Below are positions 21,619-32,900 of a stretch of DNA of 64,000 nt, one piece after another. The stretch is from Phytoseiulus persimilis (Eukaryota > Arthropoda > Arachnida > Mesostigmata > Phytoseiidae). The stretch is taken from positions 37,771,250-37,835,249 of the forward strand of contig CM075103.1 in assembly GCA_037576195.1 (NCBI GenBank), in the 5' to 3' direction. The stretch's first letter is position 1, and every line of letters starts with the position of its first letter. Below the pieces are notes generated by a model, which was given only the letters and a program-made list of their open reading frames with translations, was not told the DNA's origin and did not search any database. The translations under genes were made by a program, and so were the position numbers.

Positions 21619-23492
21619 CCAGAGTTGGGAAGTAATGCTCAGATTGGTCTCGGAATCACCCCTCCAGAGTTGGAAAGTAATGCTCAGATTGGTCTCGGAA
21701 TCACCCTTCAGAGTTGGGAAGTAATGCTCAGATTGGTCTCGGAATCACCCTTCAGAGTTGGGAAGTAATGCTCAGATTGGTCTCGGAATTACCCCTCCAG
21801 AGTTGAAAAGTAATGCTCAGATTGACCCCGGAATCACCCCTCCAGAGTTGGAAAGTAATGCTCAGATTGGTCTCGGAATCACCCTTCAGATTTGGGAAGT
21901 AATGATCAGATTGGTCTCGGAATCACCCTTCAGAGTTGGGAAGTAATGCTCAGATTGGTCTCGGAATCACCCCTCCAGAGTTGAAAAGTAATGCTCAGAT
22001 TGACCCCGGAATCACCCCTCCAGAGTTGGGAAGTAATGCTCAGATTGGTCTCGGAATCACCCCTCCAGAGTTGGAAAGTAATGCTCAGATTGGTCTCGGA
22101 ATCACCCTTCAGAGTTGGGAAGTAATGCTCAGATTGGTCTCGGAATCACCCTTCAGAGTTGGGAAGTAATGCTCAGATTGGTCTCGGAATAACCCCTCCA
22201 GGGTTGAAAGTAATGCTCAGATTGACCCCGGAATCACCCCTCCAGAGTTGGAAAGTAATGCTCAGATTGGTCTCGGAATCACCCTTCAGAGTTGGGAAGT
22301 AATGCTCAGATTGGTCTCGGAATCACCCTTCAGAGTTGGGAAGTAATGCTCAGATTGGTCTCGGAATCACCCCTCCAGAGTTGAAAAGTAATGCTCAGAT
22401 TGACCCCGGAATCACCCCTCCAGAGTTGGGAAGTAATGCTCAGATTGGTCTCGGAATCACCCCTCCAGAGTTGGAAAGTAATGCTCAGATTGGTCTCGGA
22501 ATCACCCCTCCAGAGTTGGAAAGTAATGCTCAGATTGGTCTCGGAATCACCCTTCAGAGTTGGGAAGTAATGCTCAGATTGGTCTCGGAATCACCCTTCA
22601 GAGTTGGGAAGTAATGCTCAGATTGGTCTCGGATTCATCCCTCCAGAGTTGGGAAGTAATGCTCGGATTGGTCTCAGAATCATCCCTCCAGAGTTGGGAA
22701 GTGATGCTCAGATTGGTCTCGGAATCACCCCTCCAGAGTTGGAAAGTAATGCTCAGATTGGTCTCGGAATCACCCCTCCAGAGTTGAAAAGTAATGCTCA
22801 GATTGACCCCGGAATCACCCCTCCAGAGTTGGGAAGTAATGCTCAGATTGGTCTCGGAATCACCCCTCCAGAGTTGAAAAGTAATGCTCAGATTGACCCC
22901 GGAATCACCCCTCCAGAGTTGGGAAGTAATGCTCAGATTGGTCTCGGAATCACCCCTCCAGAGTTGGAAAGTAATGCTCAGATTGGTCTCGGAATCACCC
23001 TTCAGAGTTGGGAAGTAATGCTCAGATTGGTCTCGGAATCACCCTTCAGAGTTGGGAAGTAATGCTCAGATTGGTCTCGGAATCACCCCTCCAGAGTTGA
23101 AAAGTAATGCTCAGATTGACCCCGAAATCACCCCTCCAGAGTTGAAAAGTAATGCTCAGATTGGTCTCGGAATCACCCTTCAGAGTTGGGAAGTAATGCT
23201 CAGATTGGTCCCGGAATCACCCCTCCAGAGTTGAAAAGTAATGCTCAGATTGACCCCGGAATCACCCCTCCAGAGTTGGGAAGTAATGCTCAGATTGGTC
23301 TCGGAATCACCCCTCCAGAGTTGGAAAGTAATGCTCAGATTGGTCTCGGAATCACCCCTCCAGAGTTGGAAAGTAATGCTCAGATTGGTCTCGGAATCAC
23401 CCTTCAGAGTTGGGAAGTAATGCTCAGATTGGTCTCGGAATCACCCTTCAGAGTTGGGAAGTGATGCTCAGATTGGTCTCGAATTCACCCCT
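21619..23492 (+). repeat. 1,874-bp higher-order segment, copy B
   Basis: Second copy of the 19745-21618 block. I noticed only two differences: GCTTAG in copy A (21237) is GCTCAG in copy B, and GGAATCACC at 20310 is GGAATAACC at 22184. The copies diverge after about 23520. Confidence 0.85.
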
Positions 23493-25902
23493 CCAGAGTT
23501 GGGAAGTAATGCTCAGATTGGTCTCAGAATCACCCCTCCAGAGTTGAGAAGTAATGCTCAGATTGGTCTCGGAATCACCCCTCCAGAGTTGGAAAGTAAT
23601 GCTCAGATTGGTCTCGGAATCACCCTTCAGAGTTGGGAAGTAATGCTCAGATTGGTCTCGGAATCACCCTTCAGAGTTGGGAAGTAATGCTCTGATTGGT
23701 CTCGGAATCACCCTTCAGAGTTGGGAAGTAATGCTCAGATTGGTCTCGGAATCACCCCTCCAGAGTTGAAAAGTAATGCTCAGATTGACCCCGGAATCAC
23801 CCCTCCAGAGTTGGAAAGTAATGCTCAGATTGGTCTCGGAATCACCCTTCAGAGTTGGGAAGTAATGCTCAGATTGGTCTCGGAATCACCCCTCCAGAGT
23901 TGGAAAGTAATGCTCAGATTGACCCCGGAATCACCCCTCCAGAGTTGGGAAGTAATGCTCAGATTGATCTCGGAATCACCCCTCCAGAGTTGGAAAGTAA
24001 TGCTCAGATTGGTCTCGGAATCACCCCTCCAGAGTTGGAAAGTAATGCTCAGATTGGTCTCGGAATCACCCTTCAGAGTTGGGAAGTAATGCTCAGATTG
24101 GTCTCGGAATCACCCTTCAGAGTTGGGAAGTAATGCTCAGATTGGTCTCGGATTCACCCCTCCAGAGTTGGGAAGTAATGCTCAGATTGGTCTCAGAATC
24201 AACCCTCCAGAGTTGGGAAGTAATGCTCAGATTTACCCCGGAATCACCCCTCCAGAGTTGGGAAGTAATGCTCAGATTGGTCTCGGAATCACCCCTCCAG
24301 AGTTGGAAAGTAATGCTCAGATTGGTCTCGGAATCACCCTTGAGAGTTGGGAAGTAATGCTCAGATTGGTCTCGGAATCACCCTCCAGAGTTGGGAAGTA
24401 ATGCTCAGATTGGTCTCGGAATCACCCCTCCAGAGTTGGGAAGTAATGCTCAGATTGGTCTCGGAATCACCCTCCAGAGTTGGGAAATAATGCTCAGATT
24501 GGTCTCGGAATCACTCCTCCAGAGTTGGGAAGTAATGCTCAGATTGGTCTCGGACTCACCCCTCCAGAGTTGGGAAGTAATGCTCAGATTGACCCCGGAA
24601 TCACCCCTCCAGAGTTGGGAAGTAATGCTCAGATTGGTCTCGGAATCACCCTTCAGAGTTGGAAAGTATGTTCAGATTGGTTCCGGAATCACCCCTCCAG
24701 AGTTGGGAAGTAATGCTCAGATTGGTCTCGGAATCACCCCTCCAGAGTTGAGAAGTAATGCTCAGATTGACCCCGGAATCACCCCTCCAGAGTTGGGAAG
24801 TAATGCTCAGATTGGTCTCGGAATCACCCCTCCAGAGTTGGGAAGTAATGCTCAGATTGACCCCGGAATCACCCCTCCAGTGTTGGGAAGTAATGCTCAG
24901 ATTGGTCTCGGAATCACCCCTCCAGAGTTGGGAAGTAATGCTCAGATTGGTCTCGGAATCACCCCTCCAGAGTTGGGAAGTATTGCTCAGATTGGTCTCG
25001 GAATCACCCCTCCAGAGTTGGGAAGTAATGCTCAGATTGACCCCGGAATCACCCCTCCAAAGTTGGGAAGTAATGCTCAAATTGGTCTCGGAATCACCCC
25101 TCCAGAGTTGGGAAGTAATGCTCAGATTGGTCTCGGATTCACCCCTCCAGAGTTGGGAAGTAATGCTCAGATTGGTCTCGGAATCACCCTTCCAGAGTTG
25201 GGAAGTAAAGCTCAAATTGGTCCCGGAATCACCCCTCCAGAGTTGGGAAGTAATGCTCAGATTGGTCTCGGATTCACCCCTCCAGAGTTGGGAAGTAATG
25301 CTCAGATTGGTCTCGGAATCACCCTTCCAGAGTTGGGAAGTAATGCTCAGATTGGTCTCGGATTCACCCCTCCAGAGTTGGGAAGTAATGCTCAGATTGG
25401 TCTCGGAATCACCCCTCCGGAGTTGGGAAGTAATGCTCAGATTCACCCCGGAATCACCCCTCCAGAGTTGGGAAGTATTGCTCAGATTGGTCTCGGAATC
25501 ACCCCTCCAGAGTTGGGGAGTAATGCTCAGATTGACCCCGGAATCACCCCTCCAGAGTTGGGAAGTAATGCTCAGATTGGTCTCGGAATCACCCCTCCAG
25601 TGTTGGGAAGTAATGCTCAGATTGGTCTCGGAATCACCCCTCCAGAGTTGGGAAGTAATGCTCAGATTGGCCCCGGAATCACCCCTCTAGAGTTGGGAAG
25701 TATTGCTCAGATTGGTCTCGGAATCACCCCTCCAGAGTTGGGAAGTAATGCTCAGATTGACCCCGGAATCACCCCCCCAGAGTTGGGAAGTAATGCTCAG
25801 ATTGGTCTCGGAATCACCCCCTCCAGAGTTGGGAAGTAATGCTCAGATCGGTCTCGGAATCACCCCTCCAGAGTTGGGAAGTAATGCTCAGATTGTTCTC
25901 GG

Positions 25903-26982
25903 GATCACCCCGCCAGAGTTGGAAAGTAATGGTCAGATTGGTCTCGGAATCACCCCTCCAGTGTTGGGAAGTAATGCTCAGATTGGTCTCGGAATCACCC
26001 CTCCAGAGTTGGGAAGTAATGCTCAGATTGGCCCCGGAATCACCCCTCTAGAGTTGGGAAGTAATGCTCAGATTGGTCTCGGAATCACCCCTCCAGTGTT
26101 GGGAAGTAATGCTCAGATTGGTCTCGGAATCACCCCTCCAGAGTTGGGAAGTAATGCTCAGATTGTTCTCGGAATCACCCCGCCAGAGTTGGAAAGTAAT
26201 GGTCAGATTGGTCTCGGAATCACCCCTCCAGAGTTGGGAAGTAATGCTCAGATTGACCCCGGAATCACCCCTCCAGAGTTGGGAAGTAATGCTCAGATTG
26301 GTCTCGGAATCACCCCTCCAGAGTTGGGAAATAATGCTCAGATTGGTCTCGGAATCACCCCTCCAGAGTTGGGAAGTAATGCTCAGATTGGTCTCGGAAT
26401 CACCCCTCCAGAGTTGGGAAGTTATGCTCAGATTGTTCTCGGAATCACCCCGCCAGAGTTGGAAAGTAATGGTCAGATTGGTCTCGGAATCACCCCTCCA
26501 GTGTTGGGAAGTAATGCTCAGATTGGTCTCGGAATCACCCCTCCAGAGTTGGGAAGTAATGCTCAGATTGGCCCCGGAATCACCCCTCTAGAGTTGGGAA
26601 GTAATGCTCAGATTGGTCTCGGAATCACCCCTCCAGTGTTGGGAAGTAATGCTCAGATTGGTCTCGGAATCACCCCTCCAGAGTTGGGAAGTAATGCTCA
26701 GATTGGCCCCGGAATCACCCCGCCAGAGTTGGGAAGTAATGCTCAGATTGACCCCGGAATCACCCCTCCAGAGTTGGGAAGTAATGCTCAGATTGGTCTC
26801 GGAATCACCCCTCCAGTGTTGGGAAGTAATGCTCAGATTGGTCTCGGAATCACCCCTCCAGAGTTGGGAAGTAATGCTCAGATTGGCCCCGGAATCACCC
26901 CGCCAGAGTTGGGAAGTAATGCTCAGATTGGTCTCGGAATCACCCCTCCAGTGTTGGGAAGTAATGCTCAGATTGGTCTCGG
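25903..26982 (+). repeat. 540-bp (12-mer) higher-order repeat in right half of array
   Basis: The variant series GGTCAG, TCCAGTGTTG, GGCCCC, TCTAGAG, TCCAGTGTTG near 25930-26100 recurs near 26470-26640, exactly 540 bp later, which is 12 monomers of 45 bp. Later partial recurrences are spaced by other whole multiples of 45 (450 and 405 bp). The limits given are approximate. Confidence 0.65.
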
Positions 26983-27867
26983 AATCACCCCTCCAGAGTT
27001 GGGAAGTAATGCTCAGATTGGCCCCGGAATCACCCCTCTAGAGTTGGGAAGTAATGCTCAGATTGGTCTCGGAATCACCCCTCCAGTGTTGGGAAGTAAT
27101 GCTCAGATTGGTCTCGGAATCACCCCTCCAGTGTTGGGAAGTAATGCTCAGATTGGCCCCGGAATCACCCCGCCAGAGTTGGGAAGTAATGCTCAGATTG
27201 ACCCCGGAATCACCCCTCCAGAGTTGGGAAGTAATGCTCAGATTGACCCCGGAATCACCCCTCCAGAGTTGGGAAGTAATGCTCAGATTGGCCCCGGAAT
27301 CACCCCGCCAGAGTTGGGAAGTAATGCTCAGATTGACCCCGGAATCACCCCTCCAGAGTTGGGAAGTAATGGTCAGATTGGTCTCGGAATCACCCCTCCA
27401 GAGTTGGGAAGTAATGCTCAGATTGGCCCCGGAATCACCCCTCTAGAGTTGGGAAGTATTGCTCAGATTGGTCTCGGAATCACCCCTTCAGAGTTGGGAA
27501 GTAATGCTCAGATTGACCCCGGAATCACCCCTCCAGAGTTGGGAAGTAATGCTCAGATTGGTCTCGGAATCACCCCTCCAGAGTTGGGAAATAATGCTCA
27601 GATTGGTCTCGGAATCACCCCTCCAGAGTTGGGAAGTAATGCTCAGATTGTTCTCGGAATCACCCCGCCAGAGTTGGAAAGTAATGGTCAGATTGGTCTC
27701 GGAATCATCCCTCTACGTTTTGAAAAGTATGTTCAGATTGGTTCCGGAATCACCCCTCCAGCTTTTGAAAAGTATAGTCAGACTCGTACCGGAATCACCT
27801 CTCCAGACTCAGGAGAGTAGGTTCAGATTGGTCCCGGAATCACCTTCATGTCTTCTAGAAAAAGTGC

Positions 27868-27906
27868 GGACAAACTGACAAACTGACTGACAAACTGACT
27901 GACTAA
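27868..27906 (+). repeat. Short GACAAACT/GACT tandem repeat
   Basis: GACAAACT alternates with GACT units for 39 bp just beyond the end of the satellite. Confidence 0.85.
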
Positions 27907-29710
27907 GCCGATTATATATAGTAAGGATAGAAATCGATATCATGCTATCTCAGGGAACATAGACATGAAGTGAAGACCGACTATGAGGGATTCGGAAGTA
28001 ATATACAGATCGAAAATCTGGGTCCCTGGTCTCTCACAGCGGAGATATGAGGTTTTAGTGGATCCACCACACTGACAGGGCAGAGGACTGATCCCATCCC
28101 CGGTGACCGAAGGGATTTCCTCAGACTCCACGTTGAAAAACAAAAGTGGTCATTTTGAGAAGTACTGTTCCAAGCTTGTTTCCCAATCGAGACGATGGTA
28201 CGTAAACTCCCGATGCTGGGCACCAGTTGGCAATCGGGTCTTGGCCTCCGAACCCTTCGAACGACCCAGTAAGAACGGCTCGAAATCTTGAAGACTCCGC
28301 AACGAATCGCGCGGGCTGAGTTCTGTTTTCGCGCTACGTGGATTCGAAAAATGAAGACGGTGATAAACTACAGGATTCCCCAGGGAATACAATCCGACGC
28401 CATCCGAAAACGGCTTGGCATCATCCTCTGACTGCAGACTGGGTCATATACGCCTCCTGCTGGGAACTTCTCTATGCTGATTGCTAAGCACAACGACATC
28501 TCGAAAAAGGGTTCAATATTTGAGAGGACCGCACCTGAGGAACATCGACCTTCGCAATGCAACCGCTTGTTTTTGTCGGGAGAAGCAGGGAATCTTCAGG
28601 TCAGTGATTCTCTGACGTCGACAACATGACTCAACCCGAGCGCCCTTATAGGTGATGAATGGCAGACTGCGGGCCTCCTCCGGTCGCCACGAATATTCTA
28701 AAAGCCCAGCATCAGGGAATCCATCATTTGATATGAAAATTACTTTCCGAATTATGCATGGCTTCGCAAGATGATTCTCGAACTCGCGAGTGAACGACTT
28801 TTCCGATGCAATGTGATTCTCTGTGAGATACTGGAATGATTCCTCTTCAACCCCAATAACCCCCCGTCCTGCAATTAGAGTTCGCTTCAAACTAGCCCTC
28901 GCTGCTGCGCGAGCGAATCTCGTTCATTCGAGCGCGTTCGGCATGAACGGAGCAGGGGTGGAGCAGCACGGTCGCCCTCCGCGAAGCTGGAGGGCGTAGA
29001 ACCGTAATTGAGTTTTCCTCGTATCCGTGACCGCAAAATGACTTGCATACGTCTGCCGAACAGATGAATGCCCCATAGATCTCAGGGGCGCAAAATCTGA
29101 TTTCAGTTTTCTCGAACTCAGCTGAGGAGTGAGTCGATTGTTCCTTGGTCCAATCCTTCGCTCGCGCATTAACGATGTCATATACACACAGTCCGTGAGC
29201 CGGGCGGGTCGGCTGGCGGGCCAAGACATGTTCGATATGAGCGGGGAACCCCCGTAGCGAATCCCTATGGCTATTCGAGCTCACGGAGTCGTTTCTCGTC
29301 CGATTAAGTTCATCGATTCTACAAGACTTGTCTCACATTCGGATCCATTCCCTACTAGCTTTGGTGAACGATTGAACGAGAGCGCTATGGGGGTATGGCC
29401 TTCCCGATCTCACCACGGATTCGATACCACGCAGACTCGAGATGTTCGAGCAGCCGGCACCGGAACGGCAAGCTGCCGGTCGCGACAAATCGATGAAATT
29501 CTCAATCCTCCTCGGTTACCCAGGGATCGTCTTGATCATTCTCTCATATTGAAATGAGCTCTGAATACTATCGCAGCGGCTCCGACACCCGATAGGACAA
29601 CCTATCGATTCACAACGGAGAACGCTCTGATCCCAAGTCTTCACGCCTCGTCAATTTCGGCATCAAGGATATTGAAACATACTATACGGCCTCTTGCTGT
29701 TGGGGTAGGC
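27907..29710. other. No recognisable gene
   Basis: About 1.8 kb between the satellite and the hAT MITE. Minus-strand frames at 28513-28890 (125 codons) and 28892-29284 (130 codons) are the longest. They show no domain I know and no shared splice logic, so I do not call them. Confidence 0.5.
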
Positions 29711-29904
29711 CAGTGGTTCTCAAAGTGGTCGATGGCCGATTTCCGGTTTCCAGAGGTGATGCCGGGGCGGATTTGACCATACTTCTTGGCGTCCACTTAG
29801 GTGGATCAAGAGGTCGACGGTCGACCCCCTGGGGGACGGCAGTCCATAAACTTCAACGAAGTCGCCTAGGGGGTCGATGGGTCAGTGGAGTTTGAGAACC
29901 ACTG
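29711..29904. mobile_element. hAT-type MITE, 194 bp
   Basis: The ends are perfect inverted repeats of at least 14 bp (CAGTGGTTCTCAAA on the left; TTTGAGAACCACTG on the right), a typical hAT terminus. The flanks are GGGTAGGC (29703-29710) and GCGTAGGC (29905-29912), an 8-bp target duplication with one mismatch, as expected for hAT. The interior has GC-rich near-palindromes (GGTCGACGGTCGACC) and no coding potential, so it moved with a transposase supplied elsewhere. Confidence 0.88.
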
Positions 29905-32900
29905 GCGTAGGCGGTCGTTGACGTGGTTGTCTCCAGCGATGAGCGTGCGGAGCTGCGTGAGAGCTCGTGTGGGAGCTTCGACTACCGTGGGCTCCTCGCC
30001 AGGCGTTGTCAAGGCCAACTTGTCAACAGTTTCGGCCATTACCATTCCTGTACTACGATTGCCGTATTGAATTAGGCCGAACACGGGAAATAACCGCGAT
30101 GTCCTCGAACTGAGCGTGCTCGATGGTCATGATGCCGGCGTTAGCGAGAACCCGGTTAGGATTGTTTAAGACTTGAGATTGCGACCGATGAACACGGCGT
30201 GGGTTTTCGCTCCATCTCCAGTTTTTCTAACTCTTCGAATTCCGATACCCGATTCACGAAACCTGTTCTTACACGCAAACCGACAACCTCAGTTCTGACA
30301 GTCATGAGAATTATTAGAATACGAGGATCGTTCCGGATGAAGAGAGTGAAACGCCCAATCGCACGGATCAATTCTACAGAAACCCTGGATTTAACTCGTG
30401 AGGGATCGGACGAGAAATACTGAAATGTGACTCCAAGCGCTTAGCTACGCGCCACTCACCGGTCGGGCTGCTCGCCCTGCTATAATCGCGCTTACCAAGC
30501 CGGGGCGCCGCGGAACTTCCTAGTGGGAGGAATCCTGGAGGAGCATTCAAACACGATTCCATGCAATCTAGATGATCAACCGGAATCTCCGACAAGAGCG
30601 TTCGACTATGAGAACTGCAAGGCGCGAGCGGATCACATGGAGCCAGATGCTCATTCTGGGAATCGAAACGTGGCTGAGCGATCGTCTCTCTCAACCCCTC
30701 CCATGCCTGGGAAGCATTCCGCTCTTCCAGACATTGATCACGACATCGCAAGTTTCGAAGTCAGACTTTGACCCATTCATGACCGCCGTCCACGGTTCAT
30801 CAGGGAAGGACTCATCCTTGTTCGCGGAGGAGCTGAATTTGGAAGCCAGAGAAAGTCAACCTTGCAGCTAGAGCTACTCCGTCTAGGTGGTTCGCCCGTT
30901 GTGATTGTCCGCTGTCCACTCCAGCCAACTGTCCGCTCCAATAATCCGTCGTTTTCTGATAGAGCGGAAAATTGACGCGATCATGCTCCGCGGAACAGTT
31001 CGTGAGCAGCGCTTTTCCCGACCGCGGCGGGAGACCTCGAGAGGGCTTTCTTGGCCGCTCGCACATGTCGTCGACTGGCCTCAAGCCGGAGAGAACCATT
31101 TCCGACTCGCCGAAAATTCGAAGCCATCCCGGATCCGGGCTAAGAAAGCATGAACCCCCCTCGATAATGCAACAGTTATGGATAGGGGCAGGCTCAGAAT
31201 AAGATCAGTAAATCGAAAACTCCTAAACGTGTTCCATCGTTATTCAGCAATCGTTTGTTCATGCAGGAAGCATACGGAGTGGTCGATGTGAGTCGAGAAT
31301 TTGCTTACTCTGCCTTCTTTCGGCCATATCACAGTGAGAATATCCAATCAGGAACCGGAATTCCCTGAGGTACACTTTTCCAGCCCTGTGATTTGCCAAG
31401 TGCCACAGCGCTTGACTCGAAAGATTCGCCATACTCGGGAATCTGGACGAGATCGTAGATCGAGTCCCTCAGTTTGAGGGATGCCGTGATAACAGGAATC
31501 TGTGCTCTGCCACACAAAAGATCCCTTAAGCTGACGAACCTGTGAACCATTCCCTCGAGTCGCTACCAGCTGGGGGAAACTGACACCAGATCCGTGGTTA
31601 GCGATCCCGAAAACTGTCCGTGAGGTTTCGGACGGGGCTCCCTCATCTGATTACCTATCCGCTCCTTTACTAAAGCGGTCAGTGGGCGCTCTTGCCTAAC
31701 TGCCCGTGCCGGACACGGATCGTCACTCGCATCCGCTGTGCAAGGGTGGAGAAACCAAATGAAAAAAACGACGAAATTCGTGGGCCCAACTGCATGGCAA
31801 CACGCTTTGTCCCAAGCATTTCAATATTCGCCATCGCTCCGCCCGCAGAGAAGCCCATGAAGAGGGAAAATGGAGAACAAGTCAAGAAACAGGTTCTTGT
31901 GCGAGCGTTTGTGCCAGTTCTGGAGACGAAAGCTGCCGCCGTTTTGTGATTTACTCAAGTTCCAGCTTGCGCTCATGAATTCCACAGAAACCACTGAGTT
32001 CTTATTGTCCACCGTCTGGTGTTGGTTGGTGACTAGTGAGCTGGATGTCAAGAGGCGGACCCAACTTCGGCGGGTTGATTCGTTTGGAGATTGTAAACCG
32101 CCCCTCTTATGTTATCGCGAATCATATCGGATGCGGTGCAGGTCAAACCTGGATGGAAACGCTCGACCGTCACAGTATCGACAGTTCGTCACCCAAAGCC
32201 CAGTAGAAACGCCATGCAGTCCTCGAATTTCTGCAGGGGTCACATCGCTTCGATGACGTCGATTGTTCCTTGCTTGCCTTGCTTCCTTCGTTAACTTTCT
32301 CCCGATTATATCGCCTTCTTTGTCCCGTTCATCCGGTACGATTTCCGAGTTCCTACGTACCAGGAGGTTTCATGATCCTCATGCCCGGTTCTCTTCTGGG
32401 CAGAAGTTCCTGAGAAGAAGGAGCTAACGCCAAACACGCAACGTTGCTCGAAAAAGGTGCCTGCGCCATCCAGACTAGTCTGTAGCCGGCAGCCATAATC
32501 AGATTGCGGGCCACGGTCGAACCTAATGTGGGGTGCGTGCTTGGGTAGGTCACGCAAAGTTGACCGGTATGAGCTTTGCTTGGATACTCCGACGTTCGGA
32601 ATCAGCAGCATCTTGCGCTTCCTTACCTTCGGGTGCAATCTGCGGAGTTCGGCACTCGGCTCATAGGTGAGGCCAGATAGTTCGAGAAAGTCGACGTCTT
32701 AGCTCTGTCGGCAGTCTGCTTGACACGACAGGCACATGAGAGCACTCGCTCTGTATTGGTTTTTGAAGTTCAATTGAAGGGTCCAATCCGACGGCTGAAA
32801 GGGGTTATGAGGGAATTCAGGCTCGAAATGCGCTCGTTGGAATTTCGACCCGTCCTCCGGGAGCAATCCGATGATCGCCTCGACCTGCGGCCATCGCCAG

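Larger units (their letters stand above)
19180..27845 (+). repeat. 45-bp satellite array, about 190 copies
   Basis: Continuous tandem array over 8.7 kb. The unit is 45 bp and contains GGAATCACCCCTCCAGAGTT. Main variable sites: the ATTGGTCTC block (also ATTGACCCC, ATTGGCCCC, ATTGTTCTC, ATTCACCCC) and the GGGAAG block (also GGAAAG, GAAAAG). The left part (to about 24.7 kb) mixes 45-bp units with 44-bp ones that have CCCTTCAG for CCCCTCCAG, so reading frames keep breaking. The right part (24.7-27.7 kb) is almost all 45 bp. The last four or so units, past 27700, are divergent (TTTTGAAAAGTATGTTCAG), as is usual at an array edge. Because 45 is a multiple of three, long frames stay open on both strands; I do not regard them as genes. 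Confidence 0.97.

Noticed and set aside
25703-27820. 705-codon open frame with a 15-residue repeat
   Set aside because: It lies wholly in the 45-bp satellite. Several frames on both strands are open for the same reason, substitutions are not synonymous-biased, and there are no flanking exon signals.
19180-27845. CRISPR-like regular repeat
   Set aside because: Units are directly adjacent with no unique spacers, and the window is eukaryotic.
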